56,517 bases of DNA. Origin: Klebsiella pneumoniae. Its GTDB lineage: Bacteria > Pseudomonadota > Gammaproteobacteria > Pseudomonadales > Pseudohongiellaceae. The DNA lies in contig CAMCRC010000008.1 of NCBI GenBank assembly GCA_945877175.1, forward strand, positions 1 through 56,517, written 5' to 3'. Position 1 is the stretch's first letter, and the number at the start of each line of letters is the position of its first letter. Positions 15,328 to 24,813 of this stretch are shown here, piece by piece. The notes below the pieces were generated by a model. That model searched no databases. It was not told the DNA's origin and worked only from the letters and a program-made list of their open reading frames with translations. Made by a program: the position numbers and the translations under genes.

Positions 15328-16770
15328 TCAAACGGGGCGGACGTCGGGCAGGCCGTGCTTGTTGGCAAAATAGGGGTTTGGAGAAAGGTAGGACCCCACA
15401 ATCATGCCGATCAGACTAAGGAGCAGGCCAACCAGTTGTGGCTCGAAAGGCACATCTGGAATGAAGATTTCCAGGAACAGCCAGCTTCCCAGGCCAAGCG
15501 CCATGGACAAGGAGGCACCCAGATTGCTGGCGCGGGACCAGAACAGCCCGGCGGTCAGAGGCACGAATACGCCCGCCAGGGTAATGCGGTAGGCGTTCTC
15601 CACCATGGCGTGAATGTCAGAACTGGACAGTACGGCATTGGCGACCACCAGCAGCGTGAACACAAAGACGGTGTAGCGGGTGTAGCGCAGCAGTTGCTCA
15701 TCCGTCATGTCCGGCTTGAAGTTCTTCAGCACGTTCTCGGTGAACGTCACTGACGGCGCCAGCAGAGTGCCGGAGGCCGTACTCATGATGACCGACAGCA
15801 GGGCGCCGAAGAACACCGCCTGCAGCCAGAATGGCATGTGCACTACGACAAAGGTGGGCAGCACCAGCTGGGAGTCCTCAGCCATCAGGCGACTGGTAAG
15901 CTCCGGGTCCACCAGGCTGGCACTGTAGGCCAGGTACAACGGGACCGCGGCGAAGAAGAAATAAGCGATGCCGCCAAGTGTTGTGGCCCAGACAGCCACC
16001 GTTTCATTCTTCGATGTATTGACACGCTGGAACACGTCCTGTTGCGGAATAGACCCCAGCGCCATGGTGAACAACGCTGCCATCCATCCCAGCATGTCCA
16101 CCAGATCGAGCGTCGGCAGCCAGTTGAACTTGCCCTCTGCTGCCGCCTTGCTGATGACGGTGGACATGCCACCCGCCATCTCGCTGGCACTGCTGGTGAC
16201 CAGCAACAGACCGATCACGATGACCACCATCTGCACACAGGTGGTGACCGCCACTGACCACATCCCGCCGAACAGGGTATAGACAAGCACGACAGTGGCA
16301 CCAATTATCATGCCCTGAGTCATGCTCACCGTCCCGTCGGAAAGCACGTTGAACACCAGCCCAAGGGCGGTCACCTGAGCAGAGACCCAGCCGAGATACG
16401 ACAGCACGATGCACGTAGACAGGACAAGTTCAGTCCTCTTGTTGTAGCGGATGTGAAAAAAGTCACCCAGGGTCATCAACTTCAGCCGGTACAGGGGCAG
16501 CGCGAAGATCAGACCGAACAACACCAGACAGACCGATGCACCGAGCGGGTCGGAGATCAGACCGCGGAATCCCTCGTCCAGAAAGGTGGCCGAGATGCCC
16601 AGCACGGTTTCAGCCCCGAACCAGGTGGCGAAGACCATGGCCATGACCATGAACATCGGCAAGCTGCGCCCTGCGGTGATGTAGTCGCTGGCAGAATGAA
16701 CCTTGCGGGAAGCGACAAGCCCGATGGCAATCGAAATGACGAGATAGACGACAACAAGTGCTAGCAGCAT
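15328..16770 (-). CDS. Sodium:solute symporter (SSS family)
   Basis: 480 residues, almost entirely hydrophobic, with about 13 membrane segments. The start MLLALVVVYLVISIAIGLVA and the following SASDYITAGRSLPMF are characteristic of sodium:solute symporters, as is FATWFGAETVLGISATFLDEG in the second segment. Such proteins import a solute (sugar, amino acid, carboxylate or urea) with sodium across the inner membrane; the substrate cannot be told from sequence. Start ATG at 16770 has only a weak GGGAA upstream. It shares a 155-nt divergent promoter region with the methyltransferase gene. Confidence 0.85.
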   Translation of the reverse strand: MLLALVVVYLVISIAIGLVASRKVHSASDYITAGRSLPMFMVMAMVFATWFGAETVLGISATFLDEGFRGLISDPLGASVCLVLFGLIFALPLYRLKLMTLGDFFHIRYNKRTELVLSTCIVLSYLGWVSAQVTALGLVFNVLSDGTVSMTQGMIIGATVVLVYTLFGGMWSVAVTTCVQMVVIVIGLLLVTSSASEMAGGMSTVISKAAAEGKFNWLPTLDLVDMLGWMAALFTMALGSIPQQDVFQRVNTSKNETVAVWATTLGGIAYFFFAAVPLYLAYSASLVDPELTSRLMAEDSQLVLPTFVVVHMPFWLQAVFFGALLSVIMSTASGTLLAPSVTFTENVLKNFKPDMTDEQLLRYTRYTVFVFTLLVVANAVLSSSDIHAMVENAYRITLAGVFVPLTAGLFWSRASNLGASLSMALGLGSWLFLEIFIPDVPFEPQLVGLLLSLIGMIVGSYLSPNPYFANKHGLPDVRPV

Positions 16771-16925
16771 GATGGTTCCCGGTCAGTGGTGGACGTTCCG
16801 CTCGCATGATAGGAAAACTCTGCGAAAAAATCACCGCCCAGTTTAATTGCGCCTCCCGCGATGCCGCTCCACACTTTCTATGCTAGTGTAGCCGCTCGTC
16901 AATCCAAGCCGATACAGAGACTTAC

Positions 16926-17492
16926 GTGGCCATCAACTTCTACAGGAAAATCAAGCGCAGTATTCAGGAAGATGGCCTGATCGTCAGCAGCTCCGTGTTT
17001 CTCGTCAACTCCATGGTCGGCAAGATCGACTTCGGACGCGCGCTGCGAATTCTGGAAATTGGCAGTGGCAAGGGCCCCTTCACGCGCGAAATCATCCGCC
17101 GCATGTCTCCAGACTCACAGCTGGATGTCTGCGAAATCAAGAGTGAATACAACCCCTGGATCGAAGAGCTGATGGCGCAGCACCCGGACAAGCAGGTTAC
17201 CTTGTACAACGGTTGTGTGACGGAACTGCTGAACAAGGCCGACTACTACGATGTCATCGTCTCATCCCTGCCCCTCAAGAACTTCGAACGCATGAAAGAC
17301 CAGAATGCCTTCCTGTACAGAGTCATCCAGGGTTTCAGATTCGCACTCAAGGATGGCGGCATCTATCTGCAGTACCAGTACTTTCGCAGCAACAAGGCAG
17401 ACATCGAGACTGTTTTTGGCAAAGTGATGGACGAAGTGGACTTTGTGCCCCTGAACATCCTGCCGGCTTTCGTCTACAGCATGACCAAGTGA
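16926..17492 (+). CDS. Class I SAM methyltransferase, phospholipid N-methyltransferase-like
   Basis: 188 residues from a GTG at 16926. Motif I is LRILEIGSGKGPFTREI, followed by the acidic motif II LDVCEIKSEYNPW and a motif IV VIVSSLPLKNF. The short length, the F-x-R-x-I-K/R-rich N-terminus and the SSLPLxNF segment resemble PmtA-type phospholipid methyltransferases and the related rRNA adenine dimethylase fold. A lipid substrate is inference; a small-molecule or RNA substrate is not excluded. It is 10 nt upstream of a VTT-domain membrane protein and that gene is 3 nt from rlmKL, so the three form an operon. Confidence 0.65.
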   Translation: MAINFYRKIKRSIQEDGLIVSSSVFLVNSMVGKIDFGRALRILEIGSGKGPFTREIIRRMSPDSQLDVCEIKSEYNPWIEELMAQHPDKQVTLYNGCVTELLNKADYYDVIVSSLPLKNFERMKDQNAFLYRVIQGFRFALKDGGIYLQYQYFRSNKADIETVFGKVMDEVDFVPLNILPAFVYSMTK

Positions 17493-17502
17493 TTCGTCTA
17501 CC

Positions 17503-18093
17503 GTGAACAAAGACAAGTTCGAAACTGTCGGCTCCTTTGGGCTGTATCTATGGCTGGCACTGATCGCATCCAGCCTTTCCCTGTTTTTTTTCATGCCCGA
17601 ATTGTTCGAGCCGCAAAGCATCCGGCAGTTCTTTACCGACAACCTCTTCAGCGGCCTGCTGGTCTACTTCATCATTTCCACCGTGCGCGGCTTCACCCTG
17701 ATCCCCTTGACGCCCATCGTGCTGGCGGGGGTACTGGTGTTTCCGCCGTGGCCGTTGTTTCTGGTCAACCAGGCAGGCGTATACACGTCATCGGCGATTC
17801 TGTATTACATGACCCGCTACATGCGCTTCGACAATTTCTTCTTTACTCACTATCCGCAGCAGGTGGAGAAGCTCATCCTGCTGCTGCGCAAACGCGAACT
17901 GCCAGTGATCAGCCTGTGGGGCTTTGCGCCGTTCATCCCAACCGACATGATCATCTGCATCTGCAGCGTGCTGCGCATCAGTGTCTTCAAGACGCTGCTC
18001 GGCGTATCCATCGGCGAAGGCGTCATCTGCGCCGTCTACATTTTCGGAGGCTCGGCCGGACTGGCCGCCCTTCTCAATTATCTGCAGGCTTGA
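17503..18093 (+). CDS. VTT (SNARE-associated / TVP38-like) membrane protein
   Basis: 196 residues from a GTG at 17503. Membrane segments at about 11-30, 45-65, 70-95 and 155-195 surround a polar loop. The segments RGFTLIPLTPIVLAGVLVF and LWGFAPFIPTDMIICICSV fit the two halves of the VTT/DedA fold, whose members are linked to lipid movement across membranes and proton-motive-force homeostasis. It is translated from a transcript with the lipid-type methyltransferase upstream and RlmKL downstream. Function in this organism unknown. Confidence 0.75.
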   Translation: MNKDKFETVGSFGLYLWLALIASSLSLFFFMPELFEPQSIRQFFTDNLFSGLLVYFIISTVRGFTLIPLTPIVLAGVLVFPPWPLFLVNQAGVYTSSAILYYMTRYMRFDNFFFTHYPQQVEKLILLLRKRELPVISLWGFAPFIPTDMIICICSVLRISVFKTLLGVSIGEGVICAVYIFGGSAGLAALLNYLQA

Positions 18094-18096
18094 GTC

Positions 18097-20301
18097 ATGC
18101 CCACCGCACCCGCTTCGACCACTCTCGCGTTTTTCATCACGTGCTCCAAGGGCATCGAATCCCTGCTGGAAGCGGAACTGCGCGGCTTCGGCATCACCCA
18201 GATCAAACCCAGCGTTGCAGGCGTCTACTGTTCTGCCACCCTTGAGTCTGCTTACCGGATCATCATGTTCTCGCGGCTTTGCAATCGCGTGATTCTGCTG
18301 CTGACCGAAGGGCCCGTAGTCAGCGCCGATGATCTTTACGCCAGCGCGCAGGTGGTTGACTGGCAAGATCACCTGCCTGTGGGGCAGACCTTGTCCATCA
18401 GTGCCTCGGGGGGCACAGAGCAGCTCATCCACACCCAGTTCATCGCGCAGAAGATCAAGGATGCCATTGTGGATCAGTTCCGCGCCCATGGCCTGCCACG
18501 TCCGGATGTGAACCGTGATGCCCCGGACCTGCTGATCCATGCCGTCATCAAGAAGGATCGCCTCAGCCTCGGGATAGACCTGGCCGGTGCCAGTCTGCAT
18601 CGTCGCAACTACCGCACCGAGCAGGGCGAAGCCCCTCTCAAGGAAACGCTGGCAGCCGCACTCCTGATGCGCGCCCGCTGGCCGCGCACTGATGTGGCCG
18701 AGCCGGTCCTGTGTGACCCGATGTGCGGGTCTGGCACCTTGCTGATAGAAGGCCTGCTGATGGCGCTGGATGTTGCACCCGGCCTCGTGCGAGACAGCGC
18801 GTTGACTCCCTGGCCTCACCATGACCCGGCCGCCATGGCAATGGTGGTCAGCGAAGCACGCGAACGCCGGACCAGGGGCGCCTCCTGGCAGGGCAAAGCC
18901 TGGGGCAGCGACAGCGACGAGCGCGCCATCGCCATCGCCCAGCGCAATGCGCGGCGGGCAGGTCTGGAGTCCCTGATCGATTTTCGAGTGAGCAGTGTTC
19001 AGGAACTGCACCTGCCTGCTGCGCCGACTCTGGTCATCTGCAATCCCCCCTACGCGGAACGGCTCGGCGAACAAACCGAAGTCGAGATGCTGTATCAGGA
19101 CCTGGGCGCTTTCCTGCGTCGTGAGGCACAAGGTTCCGAGGCGGCCATTTTCACGGCACGCCCGGAGTGGGGAAAACTGCTTGGCATTCACAGCCACAAA
19201 CAGTACGCCCTGTTCAATGGCGCATTGCCCGCCAAGCTGCTGTTGATGAGAGTCGATGCCGAATCCATCTACCAGAAACATGTCCGCGCGCCGGAGCCCG
19301 TTGAGCGCACTATCGAAGGCGAGCCTCGGCAGGTGCCCTCTTCCGAACCGCTCGACCCGGGGGCACAGATGCTGGCCAACCGGTTGCGCAAGAACCTCAA
19401 GTCCATCGGGCGCTGGGCGCAGAAACAGGGTCACATGTGCTACCGCCTGTACGATGCAGACATGCCGGAATATTCCTTTGCCATCGACTGTTATGGCAGC
19501 CATGTGCACATGCAGGAATACAAGGCTCCGGCGACAGTCAGCGAGGAAGACTCGGCTCAGCGACGACGCCAGGCCTATCAGGCTCTGTGCCAGGTGATGG
19601 CGCAGGAGCTGCAGATTCCGGCAGCAAACATCGTGCTGAAAGTGCGCGAGCGCCAGCGCGGCAGCGAGCAATACCGGCCTACTCAGAACGCAGGAGAAGA
19701 CTTCGAGGTACGTGAAGGTGCCGCGCGCTTCATCGTCAATCTGGAACGCTATCTGGACACCGGACTCTTCCTCGACCATCGCCCGATCCGCCACTGGATC
19801 GGCGAGCACGCCAGCGGAGTGCGCTTCCTGAATCTGTTCTGCTATACGGCCACCGCGACTGTGCATGCAGCACTCGGCGGCGCCACGCACTCCACCAGCG
19901 TGGACATGTCGAGGACTTATCTGAACTGGGCCGCCCGCAATTTCGAAATCAACGGCATGGACAAGCGCCAGCATACGCTCGTGCAGCAGGACTGCATGAA
20001 GTTTCTGGAGGACTGTGATGAGCAGTTCGATCTGATCTTTCTGGACCCGCCTACCTTCTCCAACTCCAAGAATACCGAGAACGTGCTGGACATCCAGCGC
20101 GACCATGCCAGCCTTGTTGACCAGTGCATGCGCCTCCTGCCTGCCGACGGACTGCTGATTTTCTCCAACAATCTTCGCCGCTTCCGGCTGGATGATGCGG
20201 TGGGGGAACGCTACCGCGTGCAGGATTGCACGCCAGCGAGCCTGGACAAGGATTTCGAGCGCAACAGCCGCATTCACCAGACGTGGTTCATCCGGCATTG
20301 A
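18097..20301 (+). CDS. rlmL: Bifunctional 23S rRNA methyltransferase RlmKL
   Basis: 734 residues, the expected size of the fused enzyme. An N-terminal THUMP-containing half (FFITCSKGIESLLEAELRGF) leads into the RlmL methyltransferase (m2G2445), with CDPMCGSGTLLIE and the NPPY motif near residue 316. The C-terminal RlmK half (m7G2069) has FLNLFCYTATATVHAALGGA and LDPPTFSNSKN near residue 649. ATG start at 18097, 3 nt after the VTT gene's stop. A very long open frame on the opposite strand here is a composition artefact. Confidence 0.95.
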   Translation: MPTAPASTTLAFFITCSKGIESLLEAELRGFGITQIKPSVAGVYCSATLESAYRIIMFSRLCNRVILLLTEGPVVSADDLYASAQVVDWQDHLPVGQTLSISASGGTEQLIHTQFIAQKIKDAIVDQFRAHGLPRPDVNRDAPDLLIHAVIKKDRLSLGIDLAGASLHRRNYRTEQGEAPLKETLAAALLMRARWPRTDVAEPVLCDPMCGSGTLLIEGLLMALDVAPGLVRDSALTPWPHHDPAAMAMVVSEARERRTRGASWQGKAWGSDSDERAIAIAQRNARRAGLESLIDFRVSSVQELHLPAAPTLVICNPPYAERLGEQTEVEMLYQDLGAFLRREAQGSEAAIFTARPEWGKLLGIHSHKQYALFNGALPAKLLLMRVDAESIYQKHVRAPEPVERTIEGEPRQVPSSEPLDPGAQMLANRLRKNLKSIGRWAQKQGHMCYRLYDADMPEYSFAIDCYGSHVHMQEYKAPATVSEEDSAQRRRQAYQALCQVMAQELQIPAANIVLKVRERQRGSEQYRPTQNAGEDFEVREGAARFIVNLERYLDTGLFLDHRPIRHWIGEHASGVRFLNLFCYTATATVHAALGGATHSTSVDMSRTYLNWAARNFEINGMDKRQHTLVQQDCMKFLEDCDEQFDLIFLDPPTFSNSKNTENVLDIQRDHASLVDQCMRLLPADGLLIFSNNLRRFRLDDAVGERYRVQDCTPASLDKDFERNSRIHQTWFIRH

Positions 20302-20409
20302 CACCGCTTTGGCGCCTTCGCGTATTTTTATCACAAGGGATGATTGCGTCAGCGCTGCAGCCTGTTTACTCTAACGCTCCATAACAATAAAAGCACGAGG
20401 CTACTCCCG

Positions 20410-21114
20410 ATGCGCATCCGCACACAGATCATGCAACGTTCCACTGTTCTAAGCACTCTGCTCCTGCTGGCAGCCGCAGCGCCTCTGGGCCTGCCCGGTG
20501 ACGTCAGCGCCCAGGGCCCTGGCGACCGTGTCGTCCAGATCCTCGACGAACCCCGGCATCGCACCATGCACGTGGATGGCGACATCAGACTGATTGATGT
20601 GCAGATCAACCCCGGCGATCAGACCCTTTATCACACCCATGATGCCGCAATCATGTACACGTTCATCAGCTCCGGCGAAGGGCCTTCCGGAGGACGCATC
20701 TCCAGCAATACTGACTATGTGACGGAGAATTTCACGCACCAGGTCAGCAATGAAGGCCCGGGGTTGTTCCGCATCATCGCCCTGACGAATTATGGCCCGC
20801 CCATGGGTGCGCTCGATTCCGACCGCCCGGATGGCCTTGCAGGCGAGCCGGAGCTGGAAAACCTGTGGTTTCGCTCGTATCGATTGACGCTTGCTCCCGG
20901 TGAGTCCACACCTCCTCAGACTCATCACAATCCAAGCGTCGTCGTGCAGGTGACCGATGGCCTGACCCATGTCACCCGTGCAGACGGCATCACAGCCGAA
21001 CTGACCGCGATGGGCAGCTGGGCATGGCGCGAGCCACACGCCGCATATCAGGTTGTCAACAAGGGCGATACGCCCGTGGATGTCGTCATCAACGAAGCTC
21101 GGCGCGCCATGTAA
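20410..21114 (+). CDS. Periplasmic bicupin-like protein
   Basis: 234 residues from the ATG at 20410; an earlier in-frame ATG at 20344 would put 22 polar residues before the signal peptide. Signal peptide STLLLLAAAAPLGLPGDVSAQ. Two cupin-like half-sites: YHTHDAAIMYTFIS at about residue 75 and THHNPSVVVQVTDG at about 175, each offering His ligands for a metal. Substrate and reaction unknown. It is followed after 85 nt by a second, single-cupin gene. Confidence 0.55.
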   Translation: MRIRTQIMQRSTVLSTLLLLAAAAPLGLPGDVSAQGPGDRVVQILDEPRHRTMHVDGDIRLIDVQINPGDQTLYHTHDAAIMYTFISSGEGPSGGRISSNTDYVTENFTHQVSNEGPGLFRIIALTNYGPPMGALDSDRPDGLAGEPELENLWFRSYRLTLAPGESTPPQTHHNPSVVVQVTDGLTHVTRADGITAELTAMGSWAWREPHAAYQVVNKGDTPVDVVINEARRAM

Positions 21115-21199
21115 GGCCCGCGACGCAGTCACCCAGGTATTGTCAGCTTTGCAGCAGGCCGGCGCACACCGCCGGCCAGAAGTTCTGACGGGAGAAACC

Positions 21200-21583
21200 A
21201 TGCAGACTTTCAGCAAGACCATTCTGTTTACTGATTCCGACGGCCGTGCTCGCTTTCGCTCCGAGGACATTCCGTTGCCCGAGGGCACCGCTGAAGCACG
21301 TCTGTCGCGCCTCTTCGCGGCGCAGGCATTGCAACTGCGCGAAAGCCCGGTGGGCTTTCGCAGCAACATGCACTGCACCAGCTCACCGCAGTGGCTGTTT
21401 GTACTGAGCGGCGCCATGGAAATCGGCCTTGCCGACGGCAGTTCCCGTATTTTCAAGGCAGGGGAGCATTTCTATTCGGCCGACCTGCTGCCTGCGGGTG
21501 CGACCTTTGATCCGGCCATTCACGGCCATTGGAGCAGACAGATTGGTGATGTGCCGCTTGTCACGCTTTTCGTGAAGGATTGA
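21200..21583 (+). CDS. Small single-domain cupin
   Basis: 127 residues from the ATG at 21200 with GGAGAAACC upstream. No signal peptide. The fold is suggested by SPQWLFVLSGAMEIGLADGS and GEHFYSADLLPAG, but the usual first His pair is replaced (HCTSSPQW), so metal binding is doubtful. Its last 23 nt overlap the convergent ATP-grasp gene. Function unknown. Confidence 0.6.
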   Translation: MQTFSKTILFTDSDGRARFRSEDIPLPEGTAEARLSRLFAAQALQLRESPVGFRSNMHCTSSPQWLFVLSGAMEIGLADGSSRIFKAGEHFYSADLLPAGATFDPAIHGHWSRQIGDVPLVTLFVKD

Positions 21584-22748
21584 CGCGCAAAGCCTCTTCC
21601 GAAGGCGGAGCGAGTTCTATCGAAAGTGCGGCGACAATGCGTTCATGCAGCGTTCGGCGCTCCTGGGGGCTGGCGCTGGTGTGTACTACGTATCCAGCGT
21701 CCTGCCCCAGCCCTTTGCGCGGATCGATCACATCGCCGCGCTTTACCTTGATGCGAAACTCCTGCACGCCCTCCTCATCCAGCACACGCGACTTGCCGTG
21801 CACGGCAAGCACCGTTCCCGCACCTGGATGCAGCACTTCCGCCGCCGCATAGCACGCCGGATGCTCAGGAAACTGGAATGCCTCGCCCAACTCCATTGCC
21901 AGGAATGCCTCCCAGGGATTGAAGTCCCAGGCATGCTGCAGCGCATTCATGATGTAGCCCCCGGGCGGCCGCAAGGCGATCTCGCCGAACAGGGGCCCTC
22001 TGGGAGTCAGATAGACCTCGAGATGCGTCATCCCCCAGCCAATGCCGAGCGCCCCGATGGCGCGCTCGTTCAACGACAACAAGGTGCGCTCCAGCTCTGC
22101 GTCGAATGCCGCCGGTACGAAGTTGCAGTGCCCCTTGTGGTGGTACTGAGTGATGTTGGTGAAGCGTATGCGGCCACGATCTATGAATGACTCGATACTG
22201 GCTTCCTGAGCGTCGACGAAACGCTCCAGAATGGAGCTCCCCTGCCGCCCGGGCACATACTGATCGGGACTGTACAGCAACTGCAGCCCCTTGCCCCCGG
22301 ATGACTTGCGGAACTTGCGTACCACGGGTGTTCCGAGCGCAGCAAACACCTCACGAGGATCCAGGTCTGCCGTGTCGGCCATGTACCTTGTCATGGGGAT
22401 ACCGAATCCGGCCAGATGTTGCTTCATCAGAAGTTTGTCGCGGCAGCGGGCGCCGGTGACAGTGCTGGAGAGCCGGGCTCCGAGCTGTCGGCGCGCTACG
22501 GAAGCCACCAGCACACCGGCCTCGGTGCCTGCGATGACGTGGGTGAATTGCTGATCTGGAAACGAGGTGCGAATCTGTTCGCGGATTCTTTCGGGAGAGT
22601 GCCAGAGCGGCGACACCACGCTCTTTTGCGAGCCGGCGACGGTAAAGACTGCTTTCTCCTGCCATACGGAAAAAGGGATGCCGCGCTGGCGCAGGACATC
22701 AATCAGCCCGCGCCGCGGACCTATTACCAATACCCGGTACTGTGTCAT
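21561..22748 (-). CDS. ATP-grasp carboxylate ligase-like protein
   Basis: 395 residues. N-terminal Rossmann-like pre-ATP-grasp domain (YRVLVIGPRRGLIDVLRQRG), then the ATP-grasp core: VVRKFRKSSGGKGLQLL is the flexible nucleotide-binding loop and GEIALRPPGGYI carries the metal-binding Glu and neighbouring residues. Such enzymes join a carboxylate to an amine through an acyl phosphate. Substrates unknown. It is the last gene of a possible minus-strand run earP-efp-(35-aa protein)-ligase, 33 nt after the small gene, but its ribosome site is poor and the functional link is weak. Confidence 0.7.
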   Translation of the reverse strand: MTQYRVLVIGPRRGLIDVLRQRGIPFSVWQEKAVFTVAGSQKSVVSPLWHSPERIREQIRTSFPDQQFTHVIAGTEAGVLVASVARRQLGARLSSTVTGARCRDKLLMKQHLAGFGIPMTRYMADTADLDPREVFAALGTPVVRKFRKSSGGKGLQLLYSPDQYVPGRQGSSILERFVDAQEASIESFIDRGRIRFTNITQYHHKGHCNFVPAAFDAELERTLLSLNERAIGALGIGWGMTHLEVYLTPRGPLFGEIALRPPGGYIMNALQHAWDFNPWEAFLAMELGEAFQFPEHPACYAAAEVLHPGAGTVLAVHGKSRVLDEEGVQEFRIKVKRGDVIDPRKGLGQDAGYVVHTSASPQERRTLHERIVAALSIELAPPSEEALRVNPSRKA

Positions 22749-22781
22749 GTGAAGTAAGGACCGCGAGAGGCGGACCGCCGA

Positions 22782-22889
22782 TCAGTCGCTCCGGGTATCT
22801 TTCTTGGCCTTCTTGACGACTTTCTTTTCCTTCATCGTCAAGGCCGGCTTCTTTTTCACTTCCTTCTTGGCATTGCGTTCTTTGGCCAT
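22782..22889 (-). CDS. Small Lys-rich protein (35 aa)
   Basis: An easily missed gene: MAKERNAKKEVKKKPALTMK, then EKKVVKKAKKDTRSD, stop TGA. It has a proper AGGAG seven nt before the ATG. Fourteen of 35 residues are Lys. The pattern E-R-N-x-K-K ... K-K-P-x-L-T-x-K-E-K-[KR] recalls small uncharacterised gammaproteobacterial proteins I have seen before. It is 79 nt downstream of efp on the same strand. A nucleic-acid or ribosome association is a guess from charge only. Confidence 0.65.
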   Translation of the reverse strand: MAKERNAKKEVKKKPALTMKEKKVVKKAKKDTRSD

Positions 22890-22968
22890 GAGGCTTCTCC
22901 TGGTTGACGCCCTGAATCAGGCTGGTGCACTGCCCGGTCACATTGGCATGCCCGGGCAGACGGGTCAA

Positions 22969-23535
22969 TCAACGCTTTACGCGTGACTTGTATTCGCCTG
23001 TACGCGAGTCGATCTCCACGAAGTCGCCGATCTCGCAGAATGCGGAAACGCTCATTTCCTTGCCACTCTTCAGACGTGCCGTCTTCATGACCTTGCCGGA
23101 CGTGTCGCCACGGGCGGAAGGCTCGGTGTAGATGATCTCGCGGGTGATGGTGTTGGGCAGGTCGATTGAAATGACCTTGTCGTTGTAGAACACAGCATTG
23201 CAAACATCTTCCATGCCGTCTTCGATGTAGTCGATCACTGCATCCAGATCGTCCTTTTCAATTTCGATCTGTTCGAATTCGGTGTCCACGAACACATACA
23301 TCGGGTCAGCGAAATAGGAATAGGTCACTTCCTTCTGTTCCAGAACAACCATCTCGAACTTGTCGTCAGCCTTGTAAACAGTCTCGGTCTGCATGCCATT
23401 GAGTAGGTTTTTCAGTTTCATCTTGCAGATGGCAGTGTTGCGACCAGACTTGGTGAATTCGCTCTTTTGCACTTTCCAGGGGGAACCACCGATCATGATG
23501 ACCTGGCCGGCTCGAACTTCTTGCGCTGTTTTCAT
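22969..23535 (-). CDS. efp: Elongation factor P, Arg32 (rhamnosylated) type
   Basis: 188 residues, the family length. MKTAQEVRAGQ at the start and GDFVEIDSRTGEYKSRVKR at the end are typical. The tip of domain I reads SEFTKSGRNTAICKMKLKN: position 32 is Arg, not the Lys34 that is lysylated in E. coli. It matches the Pseudomonas-type EF-P that EarP rhamnosylates, and earP is the next gene upstream (60 nt gap, same strand). EF-P relieves ribosome stalling at polyproline stretches by binding between the P and E sites. Start ATG at 23535. Confidence 0.97.
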   Translation of the reverse strand: MKTAQEVRAGQVIMIGGSPWKVQKSEFTKSGRNTAICKMKLKNLLNGMQTETVYKADDKFEMVVLEQKEVTYSYFADPMYVFVDTEFEQIEIEKDDLDAVIDYIEDGMEDVCNAVFYNDKVISIDLPNTITREIIYTEPSARGDTSGKVMKTARLKSGKEMSVSAFCEIGDFVEIDSRTGEYKSRVKR

Positions 23536-23595
23536 GTTTAGGTACTCGAAATTGTAGGGGCAATGGGAACATTGCCTGGTGTTGACCTTGCGCTG

Positions 23596-24813
23596 TCAGC
23601 GTGACCGGGTGTGGCAGAACCGCATCAGATTCGCTGCCAGATCCGGCATTTCTGCCAGTTGTTGCTGCCATTTCCCGGCCTGCTGTCGCAGCCTGGGAAG
23701 TTGTGGGCGCAGATGATGCCACAGTTCTTGGCAATCTTCACCCAGATTCCAGAGTCTCACGAATTGCCGCAAAGCCATGCTGGATGCCGCTTGCGGCGCG
23801 TTCTCCAGCAGCAATTCCGCGCCCTGGATCTCCAGGAAAGCGTCCAGCTTCTGCAGATGTACCTGCTCCTGCTGGGGGTAGATATGCCAAAGCAACGGGC
23901 GGCCGGCCCACTGCGCACGCACGAAGGAGTCCTCCCCCCGTACGAAATTGAAGTCACAAATGCTCAGCAGGCGATCATAGTCGTCCTGTGACAGGAAAGG
24001 GATCACGGCAATACTGAGAGCCCCTCGGACGGCTACGTCACCCACCCGCAGAACATCAGGCAACTCCAGGAAACGCTGGACACTGCTCAGGCTGCGCCCC
24101 TCGGGCACCAGGCAGAGCGTCGGAACATGGTCCTGCGCCATCGCGGCAAGGCAGCTGCGCAAGGACTCACTTTCATAAGTGAAAAGCGACACAAGCACCA
24201 GGTCGTCCGACAACGAGCCGTTCAGACTCGGCACCAGCGTCGACAGCAACTGTTGCCGCTCTGTCTGCTCATGACGCTGCCACACTGAGTGGCGAGCCAG
24301 CAGGTCTGATTCGCGCAGCAGCCCTCCCGTGCGGGCGGTGAAGCCGGGAAAGAAGAATGTCTTCTGCACGGGGTCGGCGTGACCAGGCAACGAGACGAGC
24401 GACGCCAGCAGGTGAAGGTCTTCCACCCACAACTCTGCACTCAGGTATTCCAGATTGATCCAGACGGGGACGCGTGCTGCCGCCCCTAGGGCGCTGAGAA
24501 GCGTCTCGGGAAGCGCGCACGCAAAGGCTTCAACGAGCAGGTTGCTGCTGATGATGGCGTCCGACTCGGTGGCAGAGGGCTGCCACGACGGCGACCAGAT
24601 TCCAATCTGCACACCCTCGATGCGCTCCTCGCACAACTCGGCCTGCGCCCGCTTCAGAAACTTCGCCACCAGCGCCGCATCATCAACCCACAGGGTGACA
24701 TCCACACCATATTCGGCGACGAGCTGGCGCGCGAGTCGCCAGCACACACCGATATCACCAAAGTTGTCGACGATGGCGCAGAAGATCGAGCATCGCTGCG
24801 GAACGGCAGTCAC
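23596..24813 (-). CDS. earP: EF-P arginine rhamnosyltransferase EarP
   Basis: 405 residues from a GTG at 24813. The N-terminal [20 protein letters not shown] and the C-terminal [20 protein letters not shown] with HIYPQ are the DUF2331/EarP signatures. The first contains the Asp pair and aromatic residue, the second the Arg and Glu around the nucleotide-sugar site. EarP transfers rhamnose from dTDP-beta-L-rhamnose to Arg32 of EF-P with inversion; a GT-B fold is expected. Directly followed by efp, in line with a two-gene modification unit. The divergent gene is ppdK, 219 nt away. Confidence 0.95.
   Translation of the reverse strand: MTAVPQRCSIFCAIVDNFGDIGVCWRLARQLVAEYGVDVTLWVDDAALVAKFLKRAQAELCEERIEGVQIGIWSPSWQPSATESDAIISSNLLVEAFACALPETLLSALGAAARVPVWINLEYLSAELWVEDLHLLASLVSLPGHADPVQKTFFFPGFTARTGGLLRESDLLARHSVWQRHEQTERQQLLSTLVPSLNGSLSDDLVLVSLFTYESESLRSCLAAMAQDHVPTLCLVPEGRSLSSVQRFLELPDVLRVGDVAVRGALSIAVIPFLSQDDYDRLLSICDFNFVRGEDSFVRAQWAGRPLLWHIYPQQEQVHLQKLDAFLEIQGAELLLENAPQAASSMALRQFVRLWNLGEDCQELWHHLRPQLPRLRQQAGKWQQQLAEMPDLAANLMRFCHTRSR

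Noticed and set aside
17788-20334. 848-codon open frame opposite rlmKL
   Set aside because: RlmKL is unmistakable on the plus strand; the antisense frame is a composition artefact and runs into the VTT gene.
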